NCBI RefSeq assembly: GCF_004770765.1
Contig: NZ_RQFK01000026.1
Location: forward strand, 1 to 64,000
Direction: 5' to 3'
From: Leptospira noumeaensis
GTDB lineage: Bacteria; Spirochaetota; Leptospiria; Leptospirales; Leptospiraceae
Length of the DNA stretch: 64,000 nt
In this document: positions 51,035 to 60,387 of the stretch, in pieces
Layout: every line of letters begins with the position of its first letter
How positions within the stretch are numbered: the stretch's first letter is position 1
Program-made: the position numbers and the translations under genes
Notes under the pieces: model-generated
What the model saw: only the letters and a program-made list of their open reading frames with translations
The model's database searches: none
What the model was told of the DNA's origin: nothing

Positions 51035-52201
51035 TTAGTCTTTTTTAGAAGCTGCTTCTTTGATTACGTAAGCTGCAATTTCGTTCTTTTGGATTTGAGT
51101 CGTTCCTTCAAAGATTGTGAGGATTTTAGAATCTCTCATCAACTTCTCAACAGGATACTCTTTTGTGTATCCGTATCCACCAAAAATTTGAACTGCATCA
51201 GTAGCACACTGAACAGCACACTCAGAAGCGTATGCTTTTGCAATCGCAGAGTATTTTGGAAGGTTAGGATCGTTTGCATCAGAAAGACGAGCTGCTTTGT
51301 AAGTAATTTCTCTTGCAGTTTCTACTTTGATAGACATATCAGCTAACATGTGTTGCACTGCTTGGAAAGTTCCGATTTTAACTCCGAACTGCTCTCTCTC
51401 ACGAGCGTAACGAGCTGCATGGTCAAGTGCTGCTTGCGCTACACCTACTCCCATCACCGCTACGAACGGACGAGAAGCATTCAAAGTTTGAAGTGCGTAA
51501 ACGAAACCGAGGTTTTCTTTTCCTACGAGTGCGTCTTCACCTACTTCACAATCTTCAAAGATCACTTGGTGAGTGGAAGATGCTCTAATTCCGAGTTTAT
51601 CTTCTTTTTTACCAACAGTAAGACCTTTTGCGTTACGTGGAACGTAGAAACAAGAGACTCCACGTGTTCCGCGGTTTTTATCAGTATAAGCAAATACAGT
51701 AAAGGCTTGTGCATCAGAGGCACCAGTGATCCATTGTTTTGCACCATTGATGATCCATTTGTCACCTTTTTTCTCAGCGCGAGTGGTCATACCAGGAACG
51801 TCAGAACCAGCACCTGGCTCAGACAAACAGAAAGAAACTCCGAACTTACCGTCCGCAATTTCAGGAAGCCATTTTAATTTTTGTTCGTGAGTCGCACCTT
51901 TAAGAATTGGAAGGATTCCAAGACCTGTGTATGCAAATCCGAGTGCGATACCAAGGCATCCACGAGAAAGTTCCTCGATGGCTAAACACTGTTCTATCGC
52001 ACCAAGTCCCCATCCACCGTATTCTTCCGGAATGACAAGACCGTTAATTCCAAGTTCCGAACGCATTTTATTGATGAGTTCAGTTGGGTGTTGGTTTTTC
52101 TCATCCCAGTGCAATGCGACTTCATGTGGGATTTCTTTTTTTACGAAGTTACGAACTAAATCTCTGATTTCAAGTTGTTGCTCTGTGAATTGGCTATACA
52201 T
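51035..52201 (-). CDS. Acyl-CoA dehydrogenase
   Basis: A 388-residue FAD enzyme. CLSEPGAGSDVPGM with KWIINGAKQWITGA (family signature 1), the FAD-binding RYAREREQFGVKIGTFQAVQHMLADM, DAVQIFGGYGYTKEYPVEKLMRD and the catalytic Glu in ILTIFEGTTQIQ are all present. It removes two hydrogens from the acyl chain in fatty-acid or branched-chain oxidation; chain preference is not certain. No electron-transfer flavoprotein or enoyl-CoA hydratase gene adjoins it. Length is normal for the family. Confidence 0.93.
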   Translation of the reverse strand: MYSQFTEQQLEIRDLVRNFVKKEIPHEVALHWDEKNQHPTELINKMRSELGINGLVIPEEYGGWGLGAIEQCLAIEELSRGCLGIALGFAYTGLGILPILKGATHEQKLKWLPEIADGKFGVSFCLSEPGAGSDVPGMTTRAEKKGDKWIINGAKQWITGASDAQAFTVFAYTDKNRGTRGVSCFYVPRNAKGLTVGKKEDKLGIRASSTHQVIFEDCEVGEDALVGKENLGFVYALQTLNASRPFVAVMGVGVAQAALDHAARYAREREQFGVKIGTFQAVQHMLADMSIKVETAREITYKAARLSDANDPNLPKYSAIAKAYASECAVQCATDAVQIFGGYGYTKEYPVEKLMRDSKILTIFEGTTQIQKNEIAAYVIKEAASKKD

Positions 52202-52320
52202 TCCGGGATGTTCCTTCTGAGAATGGGGTATTTACTACCTTTTTTCGTACGACCCTTCCTATGCCAAGGGTTTTTCTCTCTTTACAAGAAAGCAAAAACA
52301 CTGTAATATTTTCCATTTGT

Positions 52321-53334
52321 ATGGCTAAATCGTGTTCTTTATTCCACAACCTTCGACAGCTGTCTGCTGTTTTCCTCATCACCGTTTCCTTTGTTCTAGT
52401 TTCCTGTGCGGGTCGTCCAAAGTATGAACCAAAAGCAAATCTAAGTTATGTGAACTTTGAAGTATACTTCCAAGAGAAGTTAAACGAAAGCAAACAAAAG
52501 AATCATAGACCAGGTAACGAAGAACGTTATATCAGTTTTGGGAAAAAAACTCCCTTAGCTTTTTTATACATTCATGGGTTTGGTGCTTCTCGTGCAGAAG
52601 GAGAAGAGGTGATGGAAAAGTTGGCAAAAAAATTCAAAGCCAATACTTACCTACTTCGCCTGCCGGGACACGGAACAAACAAAGAAGACCAAAGAGATCA
52701 AAATTTTAACAACTACTTAGATGCATCGCGCGAAGCTTTGTATATGATGCAGTCTCAAGGAGATCGTGTAGTTGTGTTTGGAAGTTCTATGGGAGGGCTC
52801 CTTGCCACTTGGCTTGCATCCGAGTACCCAGAAGAAGTCGATGGTTTAGTTTTAGCAAATCCATTTTACGCACCTGTTGATAGCAGTTTGAATTTATTCA
52901 ACTATCCTGGTGGACTTACCTTTATTCATTTGCTCAAAGGAAAAGTAAGATCATCCGCGCATAATAACAATCCTAAGGTGTTGCCAGAAAGAAATAACTA
53001 TTGGTATCCGGAGCAATACTTTGCAGCCCTTACTGGTGTGAATGATTTACGAAATTATGCCGCAGTTCCTGATGTGTTTAGAAAGGTAACTTCTCCCGCA
53101 TTACTTTTGTACTACTACAAAAGTGATAAAGAACAAGACCCAACAGCAAGTGTTCCTAAAATGTTAGAAGGTTATACCAATTTTGGTTTGGACAAAACGC
53201 CAAATCCTCTCAATAGGAAAGTGGCAGTCGAAAATGGAATGCACGTTCTGATGTCTAAGTGGGTGATTACAGACAAAGCCTTTATCGAAGCACAAACAGA
53301 AAAATGGCTAACAGAACTTTCTAAGTCTAAGTAA
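52321..53334 (+). CDS. Alpha/beta-hydrolase lipoprotein
   Basis: About 337 residues from ATG 52321, with a lipoprotein signal ending FVLVSC (Cys near 29). The open frame extends back to 52261, but that would put 20 odd residues before the signal. The hydrolase fold shows LYIHGFGASRAEGEEV (oxyanion), FGSSMGGLLATWLA (nucleophile Ser in GxSxG) and late GMHVLMSKW with the catalytic His. Monoglyceride-lipase/carboxylesterase relatives cleave short lipid esters. It is anchored, probably to the inner or outer membrane. Divergent from the acyl-CoA dehydrogenase gene. Confidence 0.8.
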   Translation: MAKSCSLFHNLRQLSAVFLITVSFVLVSCAGRPKYEPKANLSYVNFEVYFQEKLNESKQKNHRPGNEERYISFGKKTPLAFLYIHGFGASRAEGEEVMEKLAKKFKANTYLLRLPGHGTNKEDQRDQNFNNYLDASREALYMMQSQGDRVVVFGSSMGGLLATWLASEYPEEVDGLVLANPFYAPVDSSLNLFNYPGGLTFIHLLKGKVRSSAHNNNPKVLPERNNYWYPEQYFAALTGVNDLRNYAAVPDVFRKVTSPALLLYYYKSDKEQDPTASVPKMLEGYTNFGLDKTPNPLNRKVAVENGMHVLMSKWVITDKAFIEAQTEKWLTELSKSK

Positions 53335-53389
53335 AAACAGTCTATAGATGTAATGGTAGTGTAAAACTGCCAAAGGAGATTTGATTTCT

Positions 53390-54094
53390 ATGAAAGAAAC
53401 CAAGGAACGCATCGCACTTGTCACTGGGGCCAACCGAGGGATTGGGAAACAAGTCTCCATCGATCTAGCAAAACAAGGGATTTATGTTCTCATCGGAGCA
53501 AGAAATCCAAATGAAGCCGAAGACACACTCGCAGCCGTTACGGCTGTGGGCAAAGGGGAAATTCTTTCCTTGGATGTTTCCAAAGAACAAAGTATCAGCG
53601 AAGCCTGTGACACGGTCACTGGCAGTTTTGGACGGTTAGACATCCTTGTAAACAACGCTGGGATTTTTGCCGATCCTGGTTCTTTTTTTGATACTACTAG
53701 TGAAGATCTTCACAGAACCCTTCTTGTGAATCTCTATGGACCACTGCGAATGATCCAAACTTTTTTACCAATGATGATTCAAAATGATTTTGGTCGTATA
53801 GTGAATGTTAGTTCAGGAATGGGACAACTATCCGAAATGGGTGGCGGTTATCCAGCCTACCGTATTTCTAAAACTGCCATCAACTCGCTCACAGCTCTTT
53901 CCAGTGTGGAAGCAGTGGGAAAAAATATCAAAATCAATTCGGTATGCCCGGGTTGGGTGAAAACGGATATGGGCGGTGCCAATGCCACAAGGCCTGTCGA
54001 GAAAGGGGCTGAAACAATTGTTTGGGCTGCTACCTTACCGGACAGTGGGCCAACCGGAAAATTCTTTCGGGATAAAAAAGAGATTAGTTGGTAA
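53390..54094 (+). CDS. Short-chain dehydrogenase/reductase
   Basis: About 234 residues from ATG 53390 (AGGAG 11 bases upstream; the TTG at 53381 is too close to it). Classical SDR: ALVTGANRGIGKQV, LDILVNNAGIF, NVSSGMGQLSEMGGGYPAYRISKTA with the Ser-Tyr-Lys triad (YRISK), and VCPGWVKTDMGG. An NADP-dependent carbonyl reductase is likely by similarity of the GGYPAYRISKTA segment; substrate unknown. Same direction as the hydrolase gene with a gap of about 55 bases. Confidence 0.87.
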   Translation: MKETKERIALVTGANRGIGKQVSIDLAKQGIYVLIGARNPNEAEDTLAAVTAVGKGEILSLDVSKEQSISEACDTVTGSFGRLDILVNNAGIFADPGSFFDTTSEDLHRTLLVNLYGPLRMIQTFLPMMIQNDFGRIVNVSSGMGQLSEMGGGYPAYRISKTAINSLTALSSVEAVGKNIKINSVCPGWVKTDMGGANATRPVEKGAETIVWAATLPDSGPTGKFFRDKKEISW

Positions 54095-54186
54095 GTGAGA
54101 AAACTTGTTTTCTTTTTATTTCATCACATTTGATTCAAATAGTTTTGATTCCATATACTACTTAGATCTATAGTAAGGACTTTTGT

Positions 54187-54804
54187 ATGAATTTGATCCT
54201 TAGATTTGTATTGATTATTTTTCTCTCTGCTACAAGCAGCTTTGCAAAACCGATTGATATTTCCAAACTAGAGGAAGGTGATATTATCTTCCATGAGTCA
54301 AAATCAGAACAAGCAACGGCTATCAAACTGGCAACCAAATCCAGATACACTCACGTAGGGATGATTTTTAAATATGGAGATACTTTTAAAGTATTAGAAG
54401 CCATTGAACCAGTCAAAATCACAGACATCCACAAATTCATCCAACGTGGTTCAAACAAACATTTTGTAATCAAACGAATCCAAAACTCAAAGTTAACGTT
54501 AACTCCTGATACCCTGCAAAAAATGAAAGATTATGGAAATTCTCTACTCGGTAAACATTATGATCTCTATTTTGAGTGGTCAGATGATAGGATTTATTGC
54601 ACGGAACTTGTCTGGAAACTTTATGACAAATTTACTGGTATCAAAATTGGAGATTTAAAAACACTAAAAGACTTTGATCTATCTTCGAAACAAGTCCAAA
54701 CGCTGATGAAAAAAAGATACGGAAAAAATATCCCGTATGCGGAACCTGTCATTTCACCAGTTGACATGTTCCAATCCAAAGAATTGATTACAGTGATGGA
54801 GTGA
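54187..54804 (+). CDS. YiiX-type NlpC/P60-like exported protein
   Basis: A 205-residue protein with signal peptide FLSATSSFA-KP. The permuted papain-like core of the YiiX/YebB family is visible: LEEGDIIFHESKS, TKSRYTHVGMIFKYG (catalytic His), and later RIYCTELVWKLYD (catalytic Cys). The family includes amidases and hydrolases of cell-wall or lipid bonds; substrate unknown. It is a single gene. Confidence 0.8.
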   Translation: MNLILRFVLIIFLSATSSFAKPIDISKLEEGDIIFHESKSEQATAIKLATKSRYTHVGMIFKYGDTFKVLEAIEPVKITDIHKFIQRGSNKHFVIKRIQNSKLTLTPDTLQKMKDYGNSLLGKHYDLYFEWSDDRIYCTELVWKLYDKFTGIKIGDLKTLKDFDLSSKQVQTLMKKRYGKNIPYAEPVISPVDMFQSKELITVME

Positions 54805-54819
54805 AATGTAAATTCTCTG

Positions 54820-55236
54820 TTAGGAGTGGTTTAGTTTTTTTGCGACAAGTTTGACAATGTCGTCAAAGGAATTTATGTTTTTAGCTTCTTCGTTACTAAT
54901 TTCTATATTGAAATTATTTTCCAACCTTTCAATGATTTCAATATCGGTAAATTCATCTGTATATTTCCATAAAAAATTTAGGTTTCCTGTGAAAGAATCA
55001 TCCGGATAAAGTTTACTTGTATCAAACGGCAACAATTCATCCAAAATACTTAAAGTTTGAATCACTATGAATTCAGGGATTTTGTCTTTGTAAAATGTTT
55101 GGAAAAAATGATTTTTAGTAAGTGTTACTCTTTCCTTAAAAACAAGATTAAATGAGGAATCATAGCGACGTTTCTTGAAAAGAATCATACCAATAAAGTA
55201 AAAAAATACAATTAGGATTGTTACATAAACTATCAT
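54820..55236 (-). CDS. Membrane-anchored acyl-carrier-protein-like domain
   Basis: A 138-residue protein. One N-terminal membrane helix (about 3-20) and a basic linker precede a helical domain: LYPDDSF...DEFTDIEIIERLENNFNIEIS-NEEAKNINSFDDIVKLV. The layout matches acyl carrier proteins (and the DUF1493 relatives), where a Ser in DSL carries phosphopantetheine. Here the segment reads YTDEFTDIEII and no such Ser is seen. It may be a non-acylated structural relative or an adaptor. Convergent with the YiiX-like gene; no partner gene is obvious. Confidence 0.6.
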   Translation of the reverse strand: MIVYVTILIVFFYFIGMILFKKRRYDSSFNLVFKERVTLTKNHFFQTFYKDKIPEFIVIQTLSILDELLPFDTSKLYPDDSFTGNLNFLWKYTDEFTDIEIIERLENNFNIEISNEEAKNINSFDDIVKLVAKKLNHS

Positions 55237-55389
55237 GTTAATTTATAAACTTATTTTGTTTTTTAGTCGTTTCATTTACTTCTAGAAAATAGTAGTTTTT
55301 GACTCTTTTTGAATGATTGAAATATTTTTTATTGAATAACGAAACAAGGCCTTGCGAACACCTTGTTTTCGTTAACTAAACTTAGGTCA

Positions 55390-55905
55390 TTACCCCATTT
55401 CTCCGAGTAACTTATCCAACTCCAAATAACACTCCGCCATTCCATCGGCCGCGCCCGATTCCACCATCATCTTACACATTTCCGCTGAAGCATATCGACA
55501 AAGGTGTCTCATCAGTGTTCGTTTGCCTTCCGTAATAAAGGTACGTGATTCGAATGTGGCATTTGGATCTTCGGGAGCCTTCGGGTCGAAGGTTGCCATA
55601 TCCATAATATAATTTTCGGTATTGGCTAAAGTTTCAGGAACAACCACTTCTCGAAAAGTTCCGTATACACCAGATTTGTTTCCATTTTGATCTGCATAGA
55701 GATACAAGTATTTACCACCGACTTTCAAATCTTGTTCACAAGTTTCAAGCACCATACCTTCAGGCCCAATCAGCCACTTTTTCATTAACTCAGGTTTGGT
55801 ATGACAGTCAAAAACCAATTCTCTCGGTGCGTCGAAGTATCTTGTAAATACAACTTCTGTTTCACCTCGACGTTCTAACTTAACTTCATTTTTGTTTGTT
55901 GTCAT
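55390..55905 (-). CDS. SRPBCC/AHSA1-family protein
   Basis: A 171-residue START-like fold protein. FTRYFDAPRELVFDCHTKPELMKKWLIGPEG is the typical AHSA1 opening, followed by VGGKYLYLYADQNGN and a long C-terminal helix with YLELDKLL. The family holds small hydrophobic ligands or activates Hsp90; in bacteria such genes are often paired with ArsR regulators, as here. Its start overlaps the regulator's 3' end by 20 bases. Ligand unknown. Confidence 0.85.
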   Translation of the reverse strand: MTTNKNEVKLERRGETEVVFTRYFDAPRELVFDCHTKPELMKKWLIGPEGMVLETCEQDLKVGGKYLYLYADQNGNKSGVYGTFREVVVPETLANTENYIMDMATFDPKAPEDPNATFESRTFITEGKRTLMRHLCRYASAEMCKMMVESGAADGMAECYLELDKLLGEMG

Positions 55906-56245
55906 TTTTTTTCTCTCCCTTGGTTTGTATCGTTTGTAATTCTAAAAGTAGTCCATCTAACACTTGATATCGTTTTTCCCACATTTGCCGATATTTTTCG
56001 ATCCAGTCGATTGCCGTTTTAAGTGGTGCTGTTTCCAATCTACGTGGCCTCTCTTGGGCCCGGATGGTAGTAGAAACAAGTCCAGCCTCTTCCAAAACTT
56101 TCAGGTGTTTGGAAATAGCAGGTTGGCTCATACGAAACGGTTTGGCAAGTTCCATGACCGTTAAGTCACCTTTCGCAAGGCGCATAAGGATGGCCCTACG
56201 AGTGGGATCAGCAAGAGCAGAAAATGTGGCGTCAAGTGTTTGCAT
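55886..56245 (-). CDS. ArsR-type HTH regulator paired with the SRPBCC gene
   Basis: About 119 residues from ATG 56245; the open frame to 56371 is not supported. FSALADPTRRAILMRLAKGDLTVMELAKPFRMSQPAISKHLKVLEEAGLV is the winged helix. There is no Cys pair in the alpha-3 or alpha-5 positions, so it is not a metal sensor of the arsenite type. A palindrome of seven-base arms starts at its ATG. It probably represses itself and the SRPBCC gene until an organic ligand binds. Confidence 0.85.
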   Translation of the reverse strand: MQTLDATFSALADPTRRAILMRLAKGDLTVMELAKPFRMSQPAISKHLKVLEEAGLVSTTIRAQERPRRLETAPLKTAIDWIEKYRQMWEKRYQVLDGLLLELQTIQTKGEKKNDNKQK

Positions 56246-56259
56246 AACTAAATAGTTAT
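56244..56259 (-). promoter_or_regulatory. Palindrome at the start of the ArsR-SRPBCC pair
   Basis: ATAACTA and TAGTTAT form perfect seven-base arms around AA, overlapping the first base of the start codon. The position suggests an operator for autoregulation; another A/T-rich stretch follows upstream. Confidence 0.5.
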
Positions 56260-56477
56260 ATAAATAATTGGATATATAAATGATAGATGTCAAATCTATT
56301 TTGTGAGAAAAGAGGAAAACAATTACATATTGAGGGCGGGTTTTTTCAGTTTTTCTTTCGTTTGGTTTCAAGGTTCCCTTTAAAACTGGATCTCGAACCT
56401 GTCTAAAGAAAGATCAAAACCTAAAAGAACCTACAATAAATCCATACAATATCACAAATGGATCTGCAAAGTAACCA

Positions 56478-56843
56478 ATGGACATTCGTAAAACTAACAA
56501 AAACAATATAGATATCGCAGTTGTCGACTCTGAGGACACACTCATTACCGATGGTTCCACCGCCCTAGACCTTTTTGCCACCTTACAATATGATTCTGGA
56601 TGTGATCGGTTTGTATTGAAACAGTCTCATTTTGCCAGGGAGTTCTTTGATTTAAAAACAGGACTTGCGGGAGAAGTATTACAAAAAATAGTCAACTACC
56701 GGATGAAACTGGCAATCGTTGGTGATTTTTCTATCTATTCCAGCAAAAGCCTAAGTGATTTTATCTATGAAATAAACTCAGGGAGAGATGTTTTTTTTCT
56801 AACTACCGAGGAGGAAGCAATAAACCGCCTAACAAATATATAA
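56478..56843 (+). CDS. DUF4180-type protein
   Basis: A 121-residue soluble protein. The pattern DSEDTLITDGSTALDLFATLQYDSGCDRFVLKQSHFAREFFDLKTGLAGEVLQK and the later MKLAIVGDFSIYSSKSLSDFIYE match DUF4180, of unknown role and often found near LysR or other regulators. It is divergent from the ArsR-SRPBCC pair. No catalytic motif is seen. Confidence 0.75.
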   Translation: MDIRKTNKNNIDIAVVDSEDTLITDGSTALDLFATLQYDSGCDRFVLKQSHFAREFFDLKTGLAGEVLQKIVNYRMKLAIVGDFSIYSSKSLSDFIYEINSGRDVFFLTTEEEAINRLTNI

Positions 56844-56919
56844 AAAAAATAACCTACCCAGTCATTCTTCATTTGGTTTTTAACAAATCCAATCCAAACT
56901 AAACTGGGCTTGAAAAAAA

Positions 56920-58014
56920 CTATAAAGTTGGATCTTCTTTTTCTAAAAAAACGATTTTAGACAATAAATCAATGTTATGTTTTTCTATCGTGTTTGCAAG
57001 GCCAATGCCCATCAGTTCGAAAACCTTTTGGGTCAATTCAATGGACTCAATCTTCTGATCCTTAAGTCCATAAAAACCCAAAACCCCAATGATTTGGTTA
57101 TGCACGGTGAAAGGAAATTCCATAAGGCAAGAAACCCCTACTTCAAGTAAATGATCTCTTACACTTTGAACGGAAGAATCGGAAATTTCATTTAGAATTT
57201 TTGCAGACCCCGAAAAGTCCTGAGTTGTGAATTTGGATTCTTCATTCGAAAATTTTTGTCCTTCAAAGATTCCATGAACATTTCCTTCGACAAAGCTGTA
57301 TTCCCAATTTTCACCAATTTTGGATGTGATGATTCCAAGTGGCAAACCAAACAGCCTTGTTCCTGTTTGTAAATAACTTCGAAAAATTGTAGTTAGGTCA
57401 TTTGATTTAGTGGAAAGCAAACGAAACAATTCTGCAAGTGAATGTTTCACAAAGGAAGCAGTGTTTAATGTTTGTGAAATCAAGTTTTCATTTTTGTGTC
57501 GAATCAAGTTTTGGCTAAGTTTATCTGCAATAACATCAATGAGTTTTAGATTTTTAAATTTATGTTTGAACTTATCTTCCACTACCATTCCAATCACTCC
57601 GATCACAGTCCCTAGGTCTGATCGAATCGGATAACCTAAATACATTGCAGACGATATGTCCGAAAAGTATCTCCCGAAAAATTGTAAGATATTTCCATCA
57701 CCACTTAAATTCATTTCAAAAATCATATTGGAATCAACTACATGATGACAAGGGAGAGAGTATTTTGAAACAATATTTGGAATTTCAAAATTGGAAGACC
57801 CATGAAATGCCAACAAACGAAAGTTTTGTGATTCAGGAATGTATTCCAAAATCCAAGTGGATATGATCTCTGGAATCCTTGCTATAGTCTCTACTGTTTG
57901 TTCCCAAACTTTTTCTGTGGATTCGGTAGAATGAAACGTATGTAAATCGTCAGCTAAATCCCGAGTCAGAGAAATTCCGGAAAAATAATGGTTGGGAGCC
58001 AATTCAGAAAGCAT
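56920..58014 (-). CDS. Tandem-GAF protein
   Basis: About 364 residues from ATG 58014, chosen because AGAGGTGG lies six bases upstream; the frame is open to TTG 58053. Two GAF-like domains are seen, about 30-180 and 205-350, with segments such as GTVIGVIGMVVEDKFKH and CLMEFPFTVHNQIIGVLGFYG. There is no output domain (no kinase, cyclase or HTH), so it may be a sensor that works through another protein. Ligand unknown. Confidence 0.72.
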   Translation of the reverse strand: MLSELAPNHYFSGISLTRDLADDLHTFHSTESTEKVWEQTVETIARIPEIISTWILEYIPESQNFRLLAFHGSSNFEIPNIVSKYSLPCHHVVDSNMIFEMNLSGDGNILQFFGRYFSDISSAMYLGYPIRSDLGTVIGVIGMVVEDKFKHKFKNLKLIDVIADKLSQNLIRHKNENLISQTLNTASFVKHSLAELFRLLSTKSNDLTTIFRSYLQTGTRLFGLPLGIITSKIGENWEYSFVEGNVHGIFEGQKFSNEESKFTTQDFSGSAKILNEISDSSVQSVRDHLLEVGVSCLMEFPFTVHNQIIGVLGFYGLKDQKIESIELTQKVFELMGIGLANTIEKHNIDLLSKIVFLEKEDPTL

Positions 58015-58231
58015 ATCAAACCACCTCTCTGTCCATCCGACCAAAGCCCTCAAAAACTGGCGAGAACCTTGCTTCGCTATATAAGAATTTAATTCAATAT
58101 AACGACCAATATCTTTCCCAAATCGTGTAACCTGTTAATGAGAAAAACCGGACATTTTTGCGATCCGATTCGATTCCCGTTCTTCTAGCGATGACGTAGA
58201 TTGTATTAAAACAGATTCCGATACAAATCCT

Positions 58232-59137
58232 CTAAGCCACCTCTTTCCCGCGAGCCGCTTCTAAAATGGAAAACCATTCGAGTCGCGTGATCGGGCAAAA
58301 AAAACATTCTGCAGCCGATTGGATCCGTTCTGGATCATTGGTTCCCAAAATGGGAACTAGGCCCGCAGGGTGGTTCAAAAACCATGAGTATAGAATTTGG
58401 TCTACTGCGCACCCATATCCTTTTGCAATTTCTTTCAGTTTCGAAACCGTGGCCACTTCCCTTTCTGACTTGGGTGTAAAAATCTTACCTCCCCCCGTAG
58501 GTGACCAAATCATAGGATGGATTTTGTGTTCTAACATCTGGTCAAATGTTCCATTAAACAAGGGTTCTGTGTGGAAAGGATGAAACTCAACTTGGTTTGT
58601 AAAAAGAGGTTTCCTGTAGACCGATTGTAACATTTGGAATTGTGAAGGAGTAAAATTCGAAACTCCAAAGTGGTTTACTTTACCCTCAGTGATTAGATTT
58701 TCAAATATATCTGCTAATTCATACGGATTCATCAAAGGATCGGGTCTATGAATGAGAACTACATCCAATTTCTCGACTTGGAGTTTTCGTAACGAACGTT
58801 CCACAGAATAACGAATATGTTCTTTGGATGTATTATAATGTTTGGTGGGAAATTTTGACCCCGGCACTTGGATTCCCGTTTTGGTAATGATTTTGATTTT
58901 TGATTTTAAGGAAGGTAACTTTGCCAAAGCATGGCCAAATAGTTTTTCGTTTTCAAAGTTCCCATAGATATCTGCATGATCAAAAGTATCAATCCCAAGA
59001 CTAAGACAAGTTTCTATTTTTTTTATGATTCGTTCCGGTGAGGTTCCTTCTTTATCTTCATGTAACCTCCACATCCCATACACTAATCTTGAAATTGAAA
59101 ATTTATGTTTCGGAAATTCAATTTGTGGAACTTTCAT
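58232..59137 (-). CDS. Aldo/keto reductase
   Basis: A 301-residue AKR barrel. The catalytic residues lie in [14 protein letters not shown] (Asp and Tyr), IITKTGIQ (Lys) and [11 protein letters not shown] (His). [19 protein letters not shown] and [12 protein letters not shown] complete the family. The form resembles YdhF-type reductases that act on sugars or xenobiotic carbonyls with NADPH. Its ATG overlaps the stop of the upstream LLM gene by four bases, so the two are coupled. Confidence 0.9.
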   Translation of the reverse strand: MKVPQIEFPKHKFSISRLVYGMWRLHEDKEGTSPERIIKKIETCLSLGIDTFDHADIYGNFENEKLFGHALAKLPSLKSKIKIITKTGIQVPGSKFPTKHYNTSKEHIRYSVERSLRKLQVEKLDVVLIHRPDPLMNPYELADIFENLITEGKVNHFGVSNFTPSQFQMLQSVYRKPLFTNQVEFHPFHTEPLFNGTFDQMLEHKIHPMIWSPTGGGKIFTPKSEREVATVSKLKEIAKGYGCAVDQILYSWFLNHPAGLVPILGTNDPERIQSAAECFFCPITRLEWFSILEAARGKEVA

Positions 59138-60297
59138 TTTCTTTCTCCTGTGGTGAGTGGTGTAATGGGAATCCCTTTTGGTTTCCGATTTTGCGCTTCT
59201 GCAAAATTGACGGTTTGTAACTTAGGAAGGACTGATTTAGCAAAAAGTTTCGATTCCTCAATCAATGGATAACCAGAGAAAATAAAAGCACGAATTCCCA
59301 TTTGGATGTATCTTTGGATTTTTTCATACACCTGTTCCGGTGTTCCTACAATAGCAGACCCACAACCTGAACGAGCAAGGCCTATCCCCGACCAGACCAT
59401 TGGTTCAATGAATAAATCTGAGTCCGCAGACTTACGAAGTTCATCTTGACGAAGAACTCCTGCCGAATTCGAATCCAATGCTCGGTGTTTGATATCATTT
59501 GCTCTTTCTACATCAATCTTTGATAACAATTGTTTTGCGGCATCTTTTGCTTCTTTTTCTGTTTCCCTCACAATCAAATGGATACGAAGTCCAAAATCGA
59601 TAGTTCTTCCGAAGGAAACTGCTCGTTTGCTTAAGTCTTGCATTGTATCAGCAAGTCTTTCTTCCGTTTCTGGCCACATTAAAAATACATCGCAAAATTC
59701 TGCACACAGAGTTCTTGCATCAGGAGAAATTCCACCAAAATAAAGCAGAGGTCCTCCATTTTGTTGGTAAGACTTCACTGGATCAGAAGGCAAATCAAAC
59801 TGATAGTGTTTTCCTTGGAACTTGATATGATCCCTTGTCCAACCTTGTTGCAAAATTTGAATGACCTCTTTCGAAATTTCATATCTTGTTTTGGAATCTC
59901 TTTGGGTTCCAGGAAGATCCGAAGAGATGATATTGATATTGAGTCTTCCCTTTAACATATGATCTAACGTTGACAAAGTCCTCGCAAGCATTGGTGGATG
60001 AATTTCGCCACACCGAATTGCTGTTAGAAGAGATATCTGTTCTGTAAATTGAGAAGCAGCGGCCGCAAAAGTTAAAGTATCTTGGCCTGTTTGGTAAGAA
60101 GAAGGAAGGAGAATGTTTTGATACCCGAGTTCATCCACCAAACGAATGATATCCGAACAATGTTCGAAACTAGAACGTAAAGAACCATCTGGCACTCCCA
60201 AATATTCATAGTCTCCATTACACAGGTCACAAAACCAGGAAACTTCTACGGCAGGATTTTCGGATCGAATGGCTGGTGCTTTAGGAATCGGGTTCAT
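59134..60297 (-). CDS. LLM-class flavin monooxygenase, SsuD-like
   Basis: About 387 residues from ATG 60297; an open frame to 60399 would overlap the divergent symporter gene. The bacterial luciferase-like barrel is clear, with [61 protein letters not shown] and [16 protein letters not shown]. These match alkanesulfonate monooxygenase SsuD and relatives that use reduced FMN supplied by a reductase. No reductase gene is here. It is coupled to the aldo/keto reductase, which may process the aldehyde that such enzymes release. Confidence 0.85.
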   Translation of the reverse strand: MNPIPKAPAIRSENPAVEVSWFCDLCNGDYEYLGVPDGSLRSSFEHCSDIIRLVDELGYQNILLPSSYQTGQDTLTFAAAASQFTEQISLLTAIRCGEIHPPMLARTLSTLDHMLKGRLNINIISSDLPGTQRDSKTRYEISKEVIQILQQGWTRDHIKFQGKHYQFDLPSDPVKSYQQNGGPLLYFGGISPDARTLCAEFCDVFLMWPETEERLADTMQDLSKRAVSFGRTIDFGLRIHLIVRETEKEAKDAAKQLLSKIDVERANDIKHRALDSNSAGVLRQDELRKSADSDLFIEPMVWSGIGLARSGCGSAIVGTPEQVYEKIQRYIQMGIRAFIFSGYPLIEESKLFAKSVLPKLQTVNFAEAQNRKPKGIPITPLTTGERK

Positions 60298-60387
60298 TGT
60301 TTTTCTACTGGAAGATAAATTGCGAACGAAGACAAGTGAGAAATCCCGGGAATCTATCGCTTGCCATAATTTCAGAAAATATCTAAT

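Noticed and set aside
51350..51877. 175-codon plus-strand frame inside the acyl-CoA dehydrogenase gene
   Set aside because: Antisense shadow of a conserved enzyme; no separate support.
56246..56371. N-terminal extension of the second ArsR regulator
   Set aside because: Not related to the family start; the palindrome and ATG 56245 mark the normal start.
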